The notes: generated from the sequence alone by a model not told the origin. Positions 11,201-26,200 are shown, counted from the first letter of the stretch. The stretch: DNA of 64,000 nt from Tridacna crocea (GCA_943736015.1 OX031065.1:15157427-15221426); one strand, 5' to 3'. Numbers and translations are program-made.

Positions 11201-14200
11201 CTAAGTTCTGACAATAATTCAAGCATGTAATATATGGTAATATATTTCATGTCAAATTGTTCGAGTAATACAATTTGTTTTTGTAATTGGTATAACATCT
11301 TTGCTATGTACAATGTATTTACAGGTCAAATGGGTGGGACTTCAGCTCCTTCAGGAGGCATGATCAATACGGGAGGTAACAGTAGTTCGAACTTACTTTA
11401 ACCCATGTCCTGCTAAATAAGTTACTTGTATCCCTTTACCACACAATGCCAACTTTTAACAACCTTGGGAAAGAGTTAGAAAATATTGTGGTAAAAAGAG
11501 AAAATGCTGGTTACCAGCATTTTCTCTTTTTCCTCACAATGTTTTCTACCCAATCAAAGACAAAATGCACCATTTTAGCCACATTAGTACATGTATCATC
11601 ATCTGCAAATGCTTTCAGTTTCGGTAAGGCTAAAATCTGTCTGTAGTAAAACCCCAAACAATGCCATTTCAAACTTATCTATTGGAGAAAAATGTCTGCT
11701 TATCCAACATATCGGTAGTAGATCCAAGATCAGACTGCATAATCTATGCAATTTGAACTTGATTTACACTGTTTGTAAAAGGGCAGTGAAGTGCACTCAG
11801 CAGCCTATGGGTTAATCATCTCATTATTCTCATTTTCCCACAATGTTTTCTACCTTTCAAATGAAAAATGTAATAACTTCAGCATCTTGTCTACCAAATA
11901 TTATTCCTTTAGTCAACTCTGAAATTTTATGGTTAACCTTCTGTCATTATAACCCTTGAGAAGCCAATAAGCATTACTTGTAGCTTTATTCACTTTTCTG
12001 CTTTTTACCTTCACCTGCTTTGCTTTTGTGTTGCTTGGTGACAGGTTCAAGCTCCTGCACAGATAAGATATCAAACTGTGCTGCTTACACCCAGTCTGTG
12101 TGCACAAACCCAGGCTATACCCAGTGGGTCAGTGAGAACTGCCCAAAATTTTGTAACAAGTGTCCATCTGGAAGCTCCTCTGGAACAGTCTACCAGCCTG
12201 CAACATTGGCTCCAGTGATTTCAGGTACTGAATGCTGTTTAAACCGTGTCCACACAATCCCGACTTTTAACAACTTTGAGAAAGAAGTCTTCTGAAAACA
12301 TTGTAGGAAAAGGAGAAAAAGCTGGTAATCAGCATTTTCTCCTTTACCCTTAGTGTTTTCTACCCTTCCCCCAAAAAAATTTCAATTTTTTAGTCACATT
12401 TGTTTTGTCATCTCCAAGTGCTTTCAATTTAGACAAGTCTAAAATTTTGTCGTTTGGTAAAGATTTAATCCATTTCCATACAATTCCGAGTTTTAACAAT
12501 CCTGAGAAAGTCATAGCTGCTGAAAAATTGTGGGAAAAGAAGAAACCAGCAATTTTTTCTTTTCCGACAATGTTTTCTCACTGGTAACAAAGATTTCTCC
12601 TTTTCACGCAGTATTTTTCTATCCTTTGACAGGTAAACCCCATAGTTTGGGCCACATTTAAGTTGTTGTCTGCAGATGTTTTAATTTTGACAATTCCTAA
12701 ATTTTGTAATTTGGTGACAAGTTAGAGCATGACCTCCTGCTTTTCTGTGTCAAATCATTTAGAGCAAAGAAAACAAGTTGCACTGTTCCACAGATGTATT
12801 ATTTACATGTATATCCATTTTCTCTGAAATGAAGCTGTGCTGGATTGCTGTGAAATGTCATTTCCAGATCTCTTAACAGTTGGCTCTCATATAGCTTAAA
12901 ACAAGTTTGCTTTATTTTGCTTTGTGCAATCACACTGTTTAACCCATTATCATACAATACCATTTTTTTCAAACTCTGTGAGGAAAAGAGTTATTGGAAA
13001 CAGTGTGGGAAAAAGGATAAAATACTGATGACCAGCATTTTCTCCAAATGTTTCCTACCCTCTCTTAATACAAATTCCATTTTTTGAGTCACATTTGCAT
13101 TGTTGTACGCAAGTGCTTTTATCTTACAAAATTCTCTAACTTAGCTATCTGGTAAAGAGTATTTTTCATTTTATTTGCTTTGCTTGGTACTAGGTTCAAG
13201 CTCTGGCTCCTGTGCAGATAAGATATCAAACTGTGCTGCTTACACGCAGTCTGTGTGCACAAACTCAGACTATGCCCAATGGGTCAGTGAGAACTGTCCC
13301 AGATATTGCAACAGATGCTCATCCTCGTCAGGTGGTTCAGGTTCACCGACTATTTTCCAGCCTGCTACATACTCTCCAATCAGTCCAGGAGGTAATTTTG
13401 CTTTTGTCATATTGCTTGAATAGCTTTCCTCTCAATGTTTAAACCATTACCAAGTGACAACATTTTAGTCTGGTCCAACTTGTAGATCCAACATTTTACT
13501 CATGTTTTATCGGGGACATAGTAAGCATGGAAGTCAACTGGGAAAAAGCACACGTCGAATGCATGTTTTGATAACAGTTCATGAACAGAGCTTCCTGTAT
13601 CAATGTAGCAGTAGGGAGGCATGACTGTTTTACAAACAGACATCTTATTTTCTATTTAAAGTATGAAAACATTCCAGTTATTGGCATTTTCTCCTTTACC
13701 CACAATGATTTCATACCTTTGATAGAAAAATCCCATCATTTGAGCCACATTTCATTTATAATTGCAAAATCTTTCATTTTCAGAAGTCTAAGATTTTGTT
13801 TTTGTGAAAAGGTTAACCCATTACCACACAATTCCAAGTTTTAACAATCCTGAGAAAGATAGCTTAAGCTTTTGACGACCCTGATAGAAAAGCCTTCAGG
13901 AAATATTGTGGGAAAAGGAGAAAATGCCGGTAACCAGCATTTTCTCCTTTTCCCACAATGTTTTCTACCTTTCAGAAAACAAATTCCAATTTTTCGGTCA
14001 CTTTTATTTTGTTGTCTGCAAATGCTTTCGATTTGGACATGCGTAAAACTTTGTTGTTTGTTAATGAGTTAAATTATTCTTCTTTTTTACAAGTCTATTA
14101 GTCAACCATTGGGTTATTGATGCTTATGTAACTTTTACCCTAAACCGTTCAAGTGCTGAATCTGGCTTTTGTTACTTTTTTCGACAGTGTAGATGATGAT

Positions 14201-17200
14201 CAGTCTGCACATTAAGCAGAATGTTAACCCATTACCACACAATCCCTACTTTTGATGCCTCTAAGAAAGATGTATTTAGAAAACTTTGTGGGAAAAGGAG
14301 AAAATGCTGCAAAACCAGCATTTTCTCCTTTTCCCACAATATTTTCTACCCTTTGCTAAACAAATTTCAAGTTTTCAGTCATTTTTATTTTGTCGTCTGC
14401 AAATGCTTTCAATTTGGACAAGTCTAAAATATTGTCGTCTGTAAATGAGTTAATCCTTTATCGATGAAATAAATGCAGAGCCCCAGATAAGAGTATGGTA
14501 TTTTAAATTCATTATTTCTCTTCCAAACCCTATGTTACAGGCACTCATTAGTGTTAACCCTTTACTCTATAAATACTCATTTCAACACACTGCTTGTAGG
14601 AGCCTTTGGAAAACATTGTGGCAAAAGGTGAAATGCTTGTGAAGAGCAATTTCACCTTTTGCCACAATGTTTTCTATGCTATCAAAATGTGTCATATACA
14701 CATAAGAAACAGCTTCATCCTTGGTGTTATTTAGGGTCAATACCATAGAAATGCCTCATGGGATAAAGGGTTAAAAGGTAAAAAATCTCTGCTCTTGCAA
14801 AGAAAAAACTATTTAGTTGTGTTTTACAGTGTTCTACAAGAGATTGGTCCATGCCCCAGAAATTAAATGTCCCCTTTTTATGCCTTTCCTAAATGATAAA
14901 TTTTTGACCTATCAAATTGGAAAGTATATGCTGACAATAAATTCTGTATGGATTTGAGCTGATGTATTTTGATAGGGTAGAAAACAGGAAAACATTGTTA
15001 GAAGAGGAGAAACATCATGTTCTTCTTTTCCCATGTTCAAAAGCCTTTTTCAGATGGGGTCAATAAAACAAGGTGTTGTATGGCCCGCCACACGCAAAAA
15101 AGGGCATTTGAACATTTACGTAATGTGTAATCTCGGATCATCGTGTACATTTTGCACAGGCTTATCTGAAAGGACACTGTCTGTTTGCATGTAATTTTCT
15201 GCCTTCGGCAGTCTACTGTAGAACAAAATTTAACTCTTTGCCAAACGACAAAATTTTAGACGGGTTCAAATTGAAGGCACTTTCAGAAGACAAAATAAAC
15301 ATAACTCAAAATTGAAATTTGTTTTCAGTAGGGTAGAAAACATTGTGGGAAAAGGAGAAAATGCTGGTTACCAGCATTTTCTCCTTTTCCCACAATGTTT
15401 CCAAAAGGCTTCTGTGTCAGGGTCGTAAAAAAACCAGGGATTGTTTGGTAAAGGGTTAAGATAGTTGTAAAGTGCTGTCTCTGATTAGCCTGTTCAGATT
15501 ACACAGGCTGATCCGAGATGACACTTTACGCAAATATCCGAATGCCCTTTTTCATGTGTTGCAAGCCGTAAATGGTAAAGGACTGAAACATTTTTATTTG
15601 TGACAGCTTTTTGCTTGCTTGGCTCCTTTTTATTTTCCTAAGAAAATGCCATGATATTGTCAAAGCCGGGTTGGCATCCTGTATTTTCATGGTGTAAAAT
15701 TGACATTTTCAGTTTGCTCTGTTATAACTGAAGAATTTTACTTCAAACCTTGGTTAACCCTGTCCCTAACAATCCCTGGTTTTCATGACCCTGAAAAAGA
15801 AGGCTTTTAAAAACATTGTGGGAGAACGAGAAAATGTTGAAAACCAGCATTTTCTCCTTTTCCCAAATGTGTTTTACCCTCCCAGAACAAATTTAAATTT
15901 TTGAGTCATGTTAATTTTGTCGTCTCTAAATGCTTTCAATTTAGTCCAGTCTAACATTTTGTCTTTGGTAAAGAGTTAATTGGTAACTGTCTTGATGGGG
16001 ACCTGTACCAGAAATGCGGAAAACCTTTCAAAATATCTGTTACATTTATGCTCCTTTTTTCATTTGAAATTTTCACTCAAAAACCCCATGTTTTAACTCT
16101 TTACCAGGCAACAAAATTGTAGACTGGACAAATTTGAAAGCATTTGCAGACAACAAAATAAATATGACTGAAAAAAATATACTTGGTTTGGGAAGGGTAG
16201 AAAACATTGTGGGAAAAGGAGAAAATGCTGGCATTTTCTCCTTTTCCCTCAATGTTTTCAAAAGGCTTCTGTTTCAGGGTAGTCGAAAGTTGGGGTTGTG
16301 TAGTAATGGGTTAACCCATGGTTGAAGTCGGTAACTTTATCCTGTGATAACAAAACTTTGGGACCTGTATGTGATGCTTTAGTTTGGATATGGTCAATAT
16401 AAATTATTTGTAACTGAAGGTGGCTCCACCTGTGCCGACAAGAGGAATGACTGTTCCAGTTATGGACAGTCAGTTTGTACCAACTCCCAATATGCCCAGT
16501 GGGTCACTGAGAACTGTCCAAAATTCTGTGGGAAATGTGGTAAGTGAATTTGATATTTTCTATCTATGGTGGCATATTTCTGCCACAAGATACAAGGTAG
16601 CTATCACATAAACTTTAAAAAAACTATAGCGATATATTCAAGTTTTTGAAGATTTTATCGAGATAGTGAAAAAATTTCGTGAAAAAAATATCACAATAAA
16701 TTTAAATTTTTAACGCAAAAGTTTTCAATCTTGCACAAAGCTGACATTGAGATAAAATTATCGTGATAGTTCTACCTGTTTCTTAAAATCTCTAAATAGA
16801 AAACTTATCAGCTGGATCAACTCGGTAGTTTTTTAATTAACAAGATTGCAATAAGTAAGAATTCAAATAATGAATAATTGTAGCTTAATTTTTGACATGA
16901 ACCGAAATACACAGAAGTCTGTAAAATCTCCAAGACAACCCAAAATGCCTACAAACACTTTTAAACCATTCATAGAAAAGCAGAATTTATTAGGGTGTAG
17001 AAGAAGATGTTCCAAAACCATATGTAATTATAGTTTCATGAATGTCAGCTTTGGGCACAAAAGCACAAAAAAATTATGATAACAGTTAAAATTATCGCGC
17101 TAGGTTCAATATCTTGAAAACTTCTGTTTTATCTTGATACTTTAATTCTCTTAAAATATCGCAATAGCTATCTCGTATCTCGCGGCAGAAATATGACACC

Positions 17201-20200
17201 ATATTTATCAGCTCACAAGTTCATAAATGGGTCTGGTTGGGTCAAAACTAATTCACTAGGTTAATTTGTCAAAAACTCTGTGAACACTCACAAGGCCACA
17301 TTTCAGTCCAAAACTAATGAAAGTTGGTTGGAATGTTTGTTTTGATAATATCTTGTACAAATTTGAAAATGGGTCACATCCAATCAAAAAATACTTCACA
17401 CGATAAAATCTGTGAAAAACCTGGTGATCACTCTTGAGACAACATTTTCATTCCAATATAAATGATGAGTTAAAAAAAAGGGTCAAAAACTGGGTCACTG
17501 GGTAAAATCTTAGAAAATTATAGTGCACAGTCTAGAGGCTACATTCTCAGTTAAATACCCATGAATATTGATCAAAATATGTTTTTTGATGACATCTCAA
17601 ACAATTTTTGAAAGTTGATCACATAGGGTAAAAAACTAGGTCACATTGTCAATTTTTTTAAAAAGCTTGTGTATGCTGTAGGGGTGACATTGAAGTCCAA
17701 TACTGAAAGTGAGCCTGAATGTTTGTCTTGATGATACCTTTGATAAGTTTGAAAATTGGTAACACCCCGTCAAAAAACAAGGTCACTTGGTCAAATCTTA
17801 TAAAGACCTTAAGTACACTCCAGAGGCCACATTCTCAGATTAATTCTCTTGAAATTTTATCATGATATTTGTCTTGATAAAATGTTAGTCGACTTTTGAA
17901 ATGGGTCATGTGGAATCAAAACTGGATCATTAAGTCACATTATGAACTCTCTAGAGGCCACACTAAGGATTCCTTTTTAAGGCTTAAAAATTTCATCATC
18001 GATAAATATGTTCGATAGACAAATTTTTCATAACTTTGTCATAACTGATATTCGGGAAGCAAATATTCTGTTTATTTGTCATGATTTTAATAGGAACTAT
18101 GCATTGAAAAGTTTGTAAAACATGAAGTCTTACACTGAATTTATTTTTAATGGTGGCCGTTCAGGTTTTAAATTTTAGAGAAATGGCAGGTGTTAAAATT
18201 GTGTACATAGCAACGCAGGTGAAAAAAGCTTTAACCCTTTACCACACAATCCCGACTTTTAACGACCCTAAGAAAGAAAGCTTTTGAAAACATTGTAGGA
18301 AAAGGATAAAATGCTGGTAACCAGCATTTTCTCCTTTTCCCACAATGTTTTCTAACATTCCCAAATGAAATTTTAAATTTTTATTCACATTTAATTTGAC
18401 TTCTGATATTGCGTTCAATTTGGACTTATTCAAAATCTTGTCATTTGGTAAAGAGTTAAACCATGTATTATGATCAAAGTACATGTATGCAATATGGAAA
18501 ACTTTTGCATATTTTCATCCAGTGCAAATACATTTGGACAATATCAAAGTATCTAATAATATACTTTATTAAAAAGAAAGTCTTAACTCTTTCCCAAACA
18601 AGCCCTGCTTTTACGTGTCTGCAGTACAAGCCTTTAGAAAACACTGTGGGAAAAGGAGAAATTGCTCGTAATGAGCAATTTCTCATTTTCCGACAGTGTT
18701 TTCTAGCCTGTCAGAAAACTTTCTACCATTCTCACCAAATTCAAAATGGTCATCTGCAAACACTTTGAGTTTGGGACAGTCTAAAATTTGTCGTTTGGGA
18801 AAGGGTTAAACCTGTTAGTAATATTGTATTTCAATTTCTTAATGGAAGTACAGGGTGACACAAAAAAAACGGTCATCACCAAAATTCGAATAACTTGCAA
18901 GATTTTATTTAGATAGACACAAAACTTCAGCTACATTAGGTCAAGCCTGTGTAGCAGACATCTCCAAAGTCTCAGGTCTGTACTAAAAAAGGTCTTTGTT
19001 TCACTGGTGCTCAAAAAATGTGCTCCTAATGAACTTCCCGGCACTGCAGGCACATTTTGAAAAAGTTCTTGATGACCCTCCCACATTCCTTCCTTAGGAT
19101 CGCTCTTATTGCTGCTGTGATTGCTGCCTTCAGGTCAGGGATAGTCTGGGGATTGTTGCCATAAACCCTGTCCTTAAGGTATCCCCACAGATAAAAATCT
19201 GGGGGTTCAAGTCCGGTGAATGCGGCGACCATTGCGGGTCACACCTGCGACTGATCAGTCAGTCAGGGAAACGCTACTGTAGCCATGCCAATGATTCGTT
19301 TGAGGTGTGGGGGGTGGCACCATCCTGCTGGAACCACTGGAGGATCTTGACGACCACTCTCCGTCGACCAAGAATTGATTTTTTATTTCAAAAGTTATTC
19401 AAATTTAGGTGATGACCGTTTTTTTTTTGTGTCACCCTGTATTTATGAGTAAATTCATACTGGCTGTCCATATTCTTCCTTAAGTAAAAAGTAACAGTAC
19501 GATTTGCATGTTACTAAATTTGCTGAATGATACAAGATGTTCATCTTTCTTTTCCAGGTGGATCATCAGGTAATCAACCTTTATTTTTCTTTTATAATGT
19601 CTTTATCACAGACATGAAACATTGTGGATTTTTCCAAATTGATTATTTGTTTGGTGTTTAATGCTGTTTTCAACATTATCTCAGTTACTTCGCAGCTGCC
19701 AGTGATCCTGTCCATGCTTTACTGGAGTATCTTTTACCATTACTTCCCAAGCAACTGGCTAATTTCACTCATAACCATCATCGAAACAAAGGTCAGCGAC
19801 GGAGAGGATCATCAATTCGTATCTTCCAATTTGAGAGCAACTACAGGCAGAAATCTGAAAGTGAGTCAAGATTAATTGAAGGGAAGAAAGTATCTTGAGA
19901 CAAAGAGCGCACTCAGGGCTGTGAAAATACCAAATTGTTTGGTAATGGATATATGAGAAAAAGTAAAATAAATGAATTATTAGTTTGGCAGATTTAATTT
20001 GTTGTCTGCAGAGGCTTAGAATTTGGCCCAGTACAAAAATTTGTTATTTGGTAAAGAGTTAAGGCCACTTTGCCTCAAGCATTCTGCTAGAAATATTAGA
20101 TTAACTATAACTATTTCATTTCTGTACAGGTGGTTCTATGCCAATGAGTTCTGGAAACACAGGTGGCTCTTCAAGTAAGTGGTCATTATATGCAGAGAAT

Positions 20201-23200
20201 GTGTTATTAACTATATTCATTCCAATGAAATCAAACCTCTCAACACTTTATTACCCAAAGCCCAAGTTTTGATGATCATTAGGAAGGATCCATTTGAAAC
20301 ATTATGGGAAAAGGAGAAAATGCTGGTAATCATACTCTTTATACTCTATCAAAAGATACTCTTATGAACAAAGTCCATAACACAGAAACAAATGAACAAA
20401 TGCATAGCAGAAATACAGGACCAGGGCAGGGCAAGGCAGGATTTAAACCTAGAATGCCTGAATGAAAGACCAACACCGTAACCACTGAGCTAAAGAGTAT
20501 TCTGTCTAATGCAGTTGTTAGGTATTGTATTTAACCCTTTCCCAAACGATCCCTGGTTTATTCGGGTCAGGAATAGAAGCCTTTTGACAACATTGTCGGA
20601 AAAGGAGAAAATGCTGGTAACCAGCATTTTCTTCTTTTCCCACAATGTTTTCTACCCTGTCATATAGAAAAAAAATCTTTTTAGCAATTGGTAATATGTC
20701 ACCTGCAAAGTGCTTTCAATTTGGTCTAGTCCAAAATTTGCCGTTTGGGAAAGGGTTAAACGGGAATGGAGCAATGCATGAAGGAGTGGTTTCCCGTAAC
20801 AATATACTCGATCCATTGAAGCCACATTTAAATTGTGGTATGCAAAACTTTCAGTTTATACAAGTCTACGGTTTTGTTGTGATGAAAGAATTAATCCTTG
20901 TGGTGACATATAAGTTACCACTGACATTTTTCAATTTGTAGATATTGTAATTTCAGCACTGATTTTATCAAAATGTATATATGGCAATAGACAGGTTTGT
21001 CCATTCCTTTGTCTGTTAATTGTTTACCATACAATTCTGATTTTTAACAACCCTGAGAAAGAAAGAATTAGAAAACATTGTGGGAAAAGGAGAAAATGCT
21101 GGTAACCAGCATTTTTCTCCTTTTCCCACAATGTTTTCTACCCTGTTAAAATCAAATTTCAATTTTTGATTTACAGTAGTGGTCTGCAAATGCTCTCAAT
21201 TTGGACTTGGAAAAAAATTTGTTGTTTGGTAAAGAGTTAACCCATTACCACACAATCCCTACTTTTGACAACCTTGAGAAAGAAGCCTTTAAAAACATTG
21301 TGGGTAAAGGAGAAAATGCTGGCAATCAGCATTTTCTCCTTTTCACACAATGTTTTTTGCCCTTCACAAAACAAATTTCAAATTTTCAGTCACCTTTATT
21401 TTGTTGTCTGCAAATGCTTTCCATTAAGACACACATACAAATTTGTCGTTTGGTAATGAGTTAAACCATATGTCAGATTTTGAAGCAATTTCACAGAAAT
21501 GTTCTTTGAGTGCCCCTTTTGAAAAACTGTTTGCGAAATTTTGATCCATCAAGAAACATGGCTGTGGTGGTGGAGGGCTCTTTGCGCTATATAGACATGA
21601 AAAAAATTCTTTAAAATTCTTCTTCTCTGAAACCACTGTTCAGACTTTGTAATAATTTCACAGAATTTACCCTTTGGTGACCTTTTACTATTCATTAAAA
21701 GACTGTGTAAGTATTTTGATGAAAAAGGCTATTGCAGACCTTAACTTATACCAAATGAGTGCGCTGGTGAGAAATGCCGAAGAATATGCACACTTTCTAC
21801 TTTATGTATTTCATAGCTATGTACTGCAAGCAGTTATCTCATTACCAAACAACAATATTTTAGACCGGTCCAAATCGAAAGCATTTGCAGACGACAAAGT
21901 AAAAGTGACTGAAAATTTGAAATTTGTTTTGTGAAGGGTAGAAAACATTGTGGGAAAAGGAGAAAATGCTGGTTACCAGCATTTTCTCCTTTTCCCACAA
22001 TGTTTTCTACAGGCTTCTTTCTCAGGGGTGTCAAAAGTAGGGATTGTGTGGTAATGGGTTATACAAAACTATTATCTTTTGACCTCTCAAAATTTCAGAT
22101 GAGTGATCCAGGGCCATCTTGGCCCTCTTGATTTGTGAAACTGGGCACTTTTTATTATTAAGCAATTCCAGTGTTAGTAGCTCTTTGGTTCATATAAAAG
22201 CAATTTTGTGCAGTTTTCATCGCAATAAAAGTTGATCTTTTGTACTCTTTCAATTCTTTAACACACAATCCCGAGTTTTAACAACCCTGGGGAAGAAGGT
22301 GTTTGAAAACATTGTGGGAAAAGGAGAAAATGCTGGTAACCAGCATTTTCTCCTTTTCCAACTATGTTATCTACTCTATCACATACAGAAATCGTCTGTT
22401 CAGCTATATTCAATATGTTGTCTGCAAAAGCTTTGAATTTGGTCTAGACCAGAATTTTGTCGTTTGGTAAAGAGTTAAATGGAGTCACAGTATGTCTTCC
22501 AGAAAACAAGAGACTGTTTGATAAAGGATCAGTACATGTTATTTCAGGTTGTATGGATGTCTCGTCCAACTGTGCCATGTTGAATCAGGCCAGCCATATC
22601 TGTACGGATGCTGGAGCCAAGATCTATGCCCAACAGAACTGTGCAAGGACCTGCAACATGTGCTGTATGTATCTGTTGGTTTTCCATTTACAGCAATTAA
22701 CCCATTACCACACAATCCCTACTTTTGACGCCCCTGAGAAAGAAGCCTTTTGAAAACACTGTGGAAAAAGGAGAAAATGCTGGTAACCAGCATTTTCTCC
22801 TTTTCCCACAGTGTTTTCTACCCTTCTCAGAACAAATTTCAATTTTTCAGTCACCGTTATTTTGTCCTCTGCAAATGCTTTCAATTTGAACCAGTCTGAA
22901 ATTTTCTTGTGTGGTAAAGAGTTAACTGTTTACAACACAATGCCGACTTTCAACGACCCATAGGAAGAAGTCCTTTGAAAACATTGTGGGAGAAAGAATC
23001 CTGTTTTTTCATGACCCTGAGAAAGAAGCCTTCTGAAAATATTGTAACCAGCATTTTCACCTTTTCCCGCATTGTTTTCCACTCCCTCAAAGGAAAGTTT
23101 CATCATTTGAGCAACATTGAAATGGTTGTCTGCTAATGCTTTGAATTCAGATGGGTTTAACATTTTGTCGTGTGGTAAAGAGTTAATTGTTTACAAGATT

Positions 23201-26200
23201 ATCCAATACTTTTTGGACTGGATAGGATTTTGTGCTATTGCCTCTTAAACATGCCAATGATATCGCCAGGGGGTGAGGCCAGGTGTGTAGAATTATTATG
23301 AATTGCAAATTAACTCTTTACCACACAATCCCGACTTTTAATGACCCTAAGAAAGCAGCCTTTTAAAAAAATACTTTGGGAAAAGGAGAAAATGCTGGTT
23401 TCCACAGTGTTTTTTACCCTTCCAAAACCAAATTGTAGTTTTTCAGTCACCTTTATTTTGTTGTTTGCTAATGCTTTCAATTTAGACCAGTCTAAATTTT
23501 CTCGTGTGGTAAAGCGTTAAGACGTCTGTTAACTCTTTACCAAACGACAAAGTTTTAGACCTGTCCAAACTCAAAGCAGTTGCAGTGGACAAAATAAACA
23601 TTACTCAAAAATTGAAGCTTGACTTTAGAGGACTAGAAAACATTGTGGGAAAGGAGAAAATGCTGGTAACCAACAATTTTTCCTTTTCCCAAAATGTTTT
23701 CAGAAGTCTTCTTCCTCTGGGTCATAAAAACCAGGGATTGTTTGGTAAACTGTTAAACCTTTTTTGAACTCTTCCAAACTAAATGAGTTTGTAGACAACA
23801 ATTTTAGATTTGGAGAAAATGGCAGAAAGTTCTCAAAAAGGGTAGAAAACACTGTGGGAAAAGGAGAAATTGCTTTTTATGGACAATTTCTCCTTTTCCC
23901 ACAGTGTTTTCAAAAGACTTTTACTGCAGGCATGAAAAAACCAGGGCTTGTTTGGTAAACTGTTAAACAAAGGTATAGACATGTTTATACTAGAAGCTTC
24001 TGCAAAGTACAGATTGAATGTAGCTAAAATAATATTTGTCTGTAAAAGGATAGAAAACATGTGGGAAATGAATAAAAACAACTAATTACCAGCTTTTTTT
24101 GCAATTCCAACAGTATTTCTGAAGGTCACCTTCAGATTGTCATTAAAGAAGAAGACTGTATGATACAGAATGGTCAGTTATTTGCTAAATTGACAAAACA
24201 CCTCATGCTCTCCATTTTCACATAACGCTCTTTTGCACTGTGGATTTTGGATGCTATGCATTTGTAATTTTGCCCTTTTGAAACCTCACTAAAGAGTTGA
24301 ATTTACACTGTATTATGGAAAGACAGAGCATTTAGTCCATATTTTACAGTTTCTACTACAGTAGCTCAACAAAATGGATATTTTCAGCCATGAAAGGGTA
24401 ATGTTTTTTTCAATTTTATTTTGAATAAAACTTTTATTGATAGTTTGAATGGTGTTTATTGCCACTTTCAACGTTATTACAGTCATATCACAGATACCAC
24501 CTACATGTTCATGTATTTCCTGAGGTTCCCAATACTAAGCTAGGACTATTAACTCTTTACCATACACGAAATTTTTGGACTAGTCCAAGTTGAAAGCATT
24601 TGCAGACCACAAATCAAGGATGGCTCAAATGATGAAATTTGTCTTTCATAGGGAAGAAAACATTGTGGTAAAAGGAGAAAATGCTGGTTACCAGCATTTT
24701 CTCCTTTTCCCACAATGTTTTCTACAGTTGTCTTTTCTAAGGTTGTTAAAAGCTGGGATTGTGTGGTAAAAGGTTAAGTGTCTCATGAAAGGACACTCGC
24801 ATGAAAAAAACAAATGCTTCAAGTGAGGCTTGAACCTGGACCTTCAGATTACAGGTGTAACCCTGACCCACCGAGCCACAAAAGGACCCGAATAAAGATT
24901 TGGTTATTTAAATTTGCGATGAAATTTTATTTCAACAGCATCTGGTGGCTCAAGCCCAATGATTTCAACTGGTGGAAACACTGGAAGTAAGTGTGTTAAT
25001 ACTTATTATTGCCAGTCAAATAGAGTAATAGAGTTTCATCACATAACCTCCCTTGTTTTCAGTATCATTTACCCATTACGAATTTTCATATCTTACTCAC
25101 CTTTGATATCATGTTTGTGTGACATCATTTTTGACGTCATATTGTATGTATTTCATAGAAGTGAATGGGTCTTATGGATACTAACATGGGTGCATTCATG
25201 AACGTTTTTGCATCATCTGATCTATATTTTTTAACTATCGTTATGTGATAGAAAAAAAAATCTGACAATTGTGGGATTTTGAAATAAGATTTTATTAAGC
25301 TTGTCATGGAAAATGTTATTAAGCTCACCAAAAGCTCGCTTTATAACATTTCCTTAGACTCGTTTGATAAAATCTTATCACAAAAGCCCACCCATGTCTG
25401 TATATTTGGTAAAAAGTGAATAAGTCTGGAGAGACAGCACAATAATACTCGAACAAATACAGTGTATGTAATGTAGACAAGCCATTGACTCATCTACAAT
25501 GAGAATAGAATACAAACAATAAATGCCTAAATATACTTATCAGACACTTTGTCACAGTCAAATGTGTCTCTGTTAGTAAGGATACTTTCATTTGATTGTA
25601 TTTATTTATACCTCCGCAAAACAAATGTTTTCGGGGATATATTGGAATCAGCCTGTCTGTGTTGCTCTAGTTTGTATAATTATGTTGCCACAGATTTTGT
25701 TCAGGGATGGTCTGGGTAATTGGTCTAAATAGCCTTTAACTTGAAGTGTTCCACAAATAAAAATACCAAGGTTGAACTCTTTAACAGATGACAAAATTTC
25801 ATTGCAGACGACAAAATAGAAGTGCAGAAAATTTAAAATTTCTTTCAGGAAAAGAAGACAACATTGTTAGAAAAGGAGAAAATGGTGGTTAACAGCATTT
25901 CTCCTTTTCCCACAATGTTTTTGGAAGGCTTCTTTCTCAGGGTCGGTAAAAGTTGGGATTGTGTGGAAACGGTTAAAAGTTGTAGCTTACTTAATCATAC
26001 GGTGTTAAAGGTGGGAACATGTGATTTGTCTGTGTCTAATGTTTATCCATTAACCCTTTTCCATACAATCCTGAATTTTCATGACTCTGACAGAGAAGCC
26101 AAATGAAAACAAACTCTATGTAAAAAGGATAAAATGCTGGTAATAAGTTTAAAATTGTCTGTGTGGTAAATCAGGAGTTATGTTACTTACAAATATAAAA

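Larger units (their letters stand above)
10715..13162. mobile_element. Cluster 2 of the CYCTTTACC/TTAA palindromic MITE
   Basis: Copies at 10715-10943 (reverse, TTAA both sides), about 11425-11650, 11815-11945 (half), 12235-12468, 12465-12725 (sharing one TTAA at 12465-12468 with its neighbour) and 12939-13162. Two copies fill the intron between the duplicated exons 12045-12224 and 13194-13391, and related copies lie upstream of the first, giving homology that could have helped unequal crossing-over. Confidence 0.85.
18231..24776. mobile_element. Cluster 4 of the CYCTTTACC/TTAA palindromic MITE
   Basis: Copies at 18231-18459, 18584-18810 (subfamily C), 19945-20063 (end only), 20240-20335 (half), 20531-20759, 21019-21240, 21237-21464, 21837-22063 (reverse), 22255-22478, 22697-22925, 22922-23187 (palindrome lost), 23310-23520 (palindrome deleted), 23528-23757 (reverse), 23765-23966 (C, reverse), 23985-24150 (decayed) and 24549-24776 (reverse). 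Pairs 21019/21237 and 22697/22922 share a single TTAA. This is the densest stretch, lying in introns f to j of the ShKT/VWC gene. Confidence 0.85.

Noticed and set aside
18851..19439. Functional transposase gene
   Set aside because: Only the C-terminal third is present, with stops and frame breaks; it cannot encode an active enzyme.
24800..24890. tRNA gene on the minus strand
   Set aside because: A and B boxes are visible but no paired acceptor stem; same for 20385-20515 and 45030-45125.
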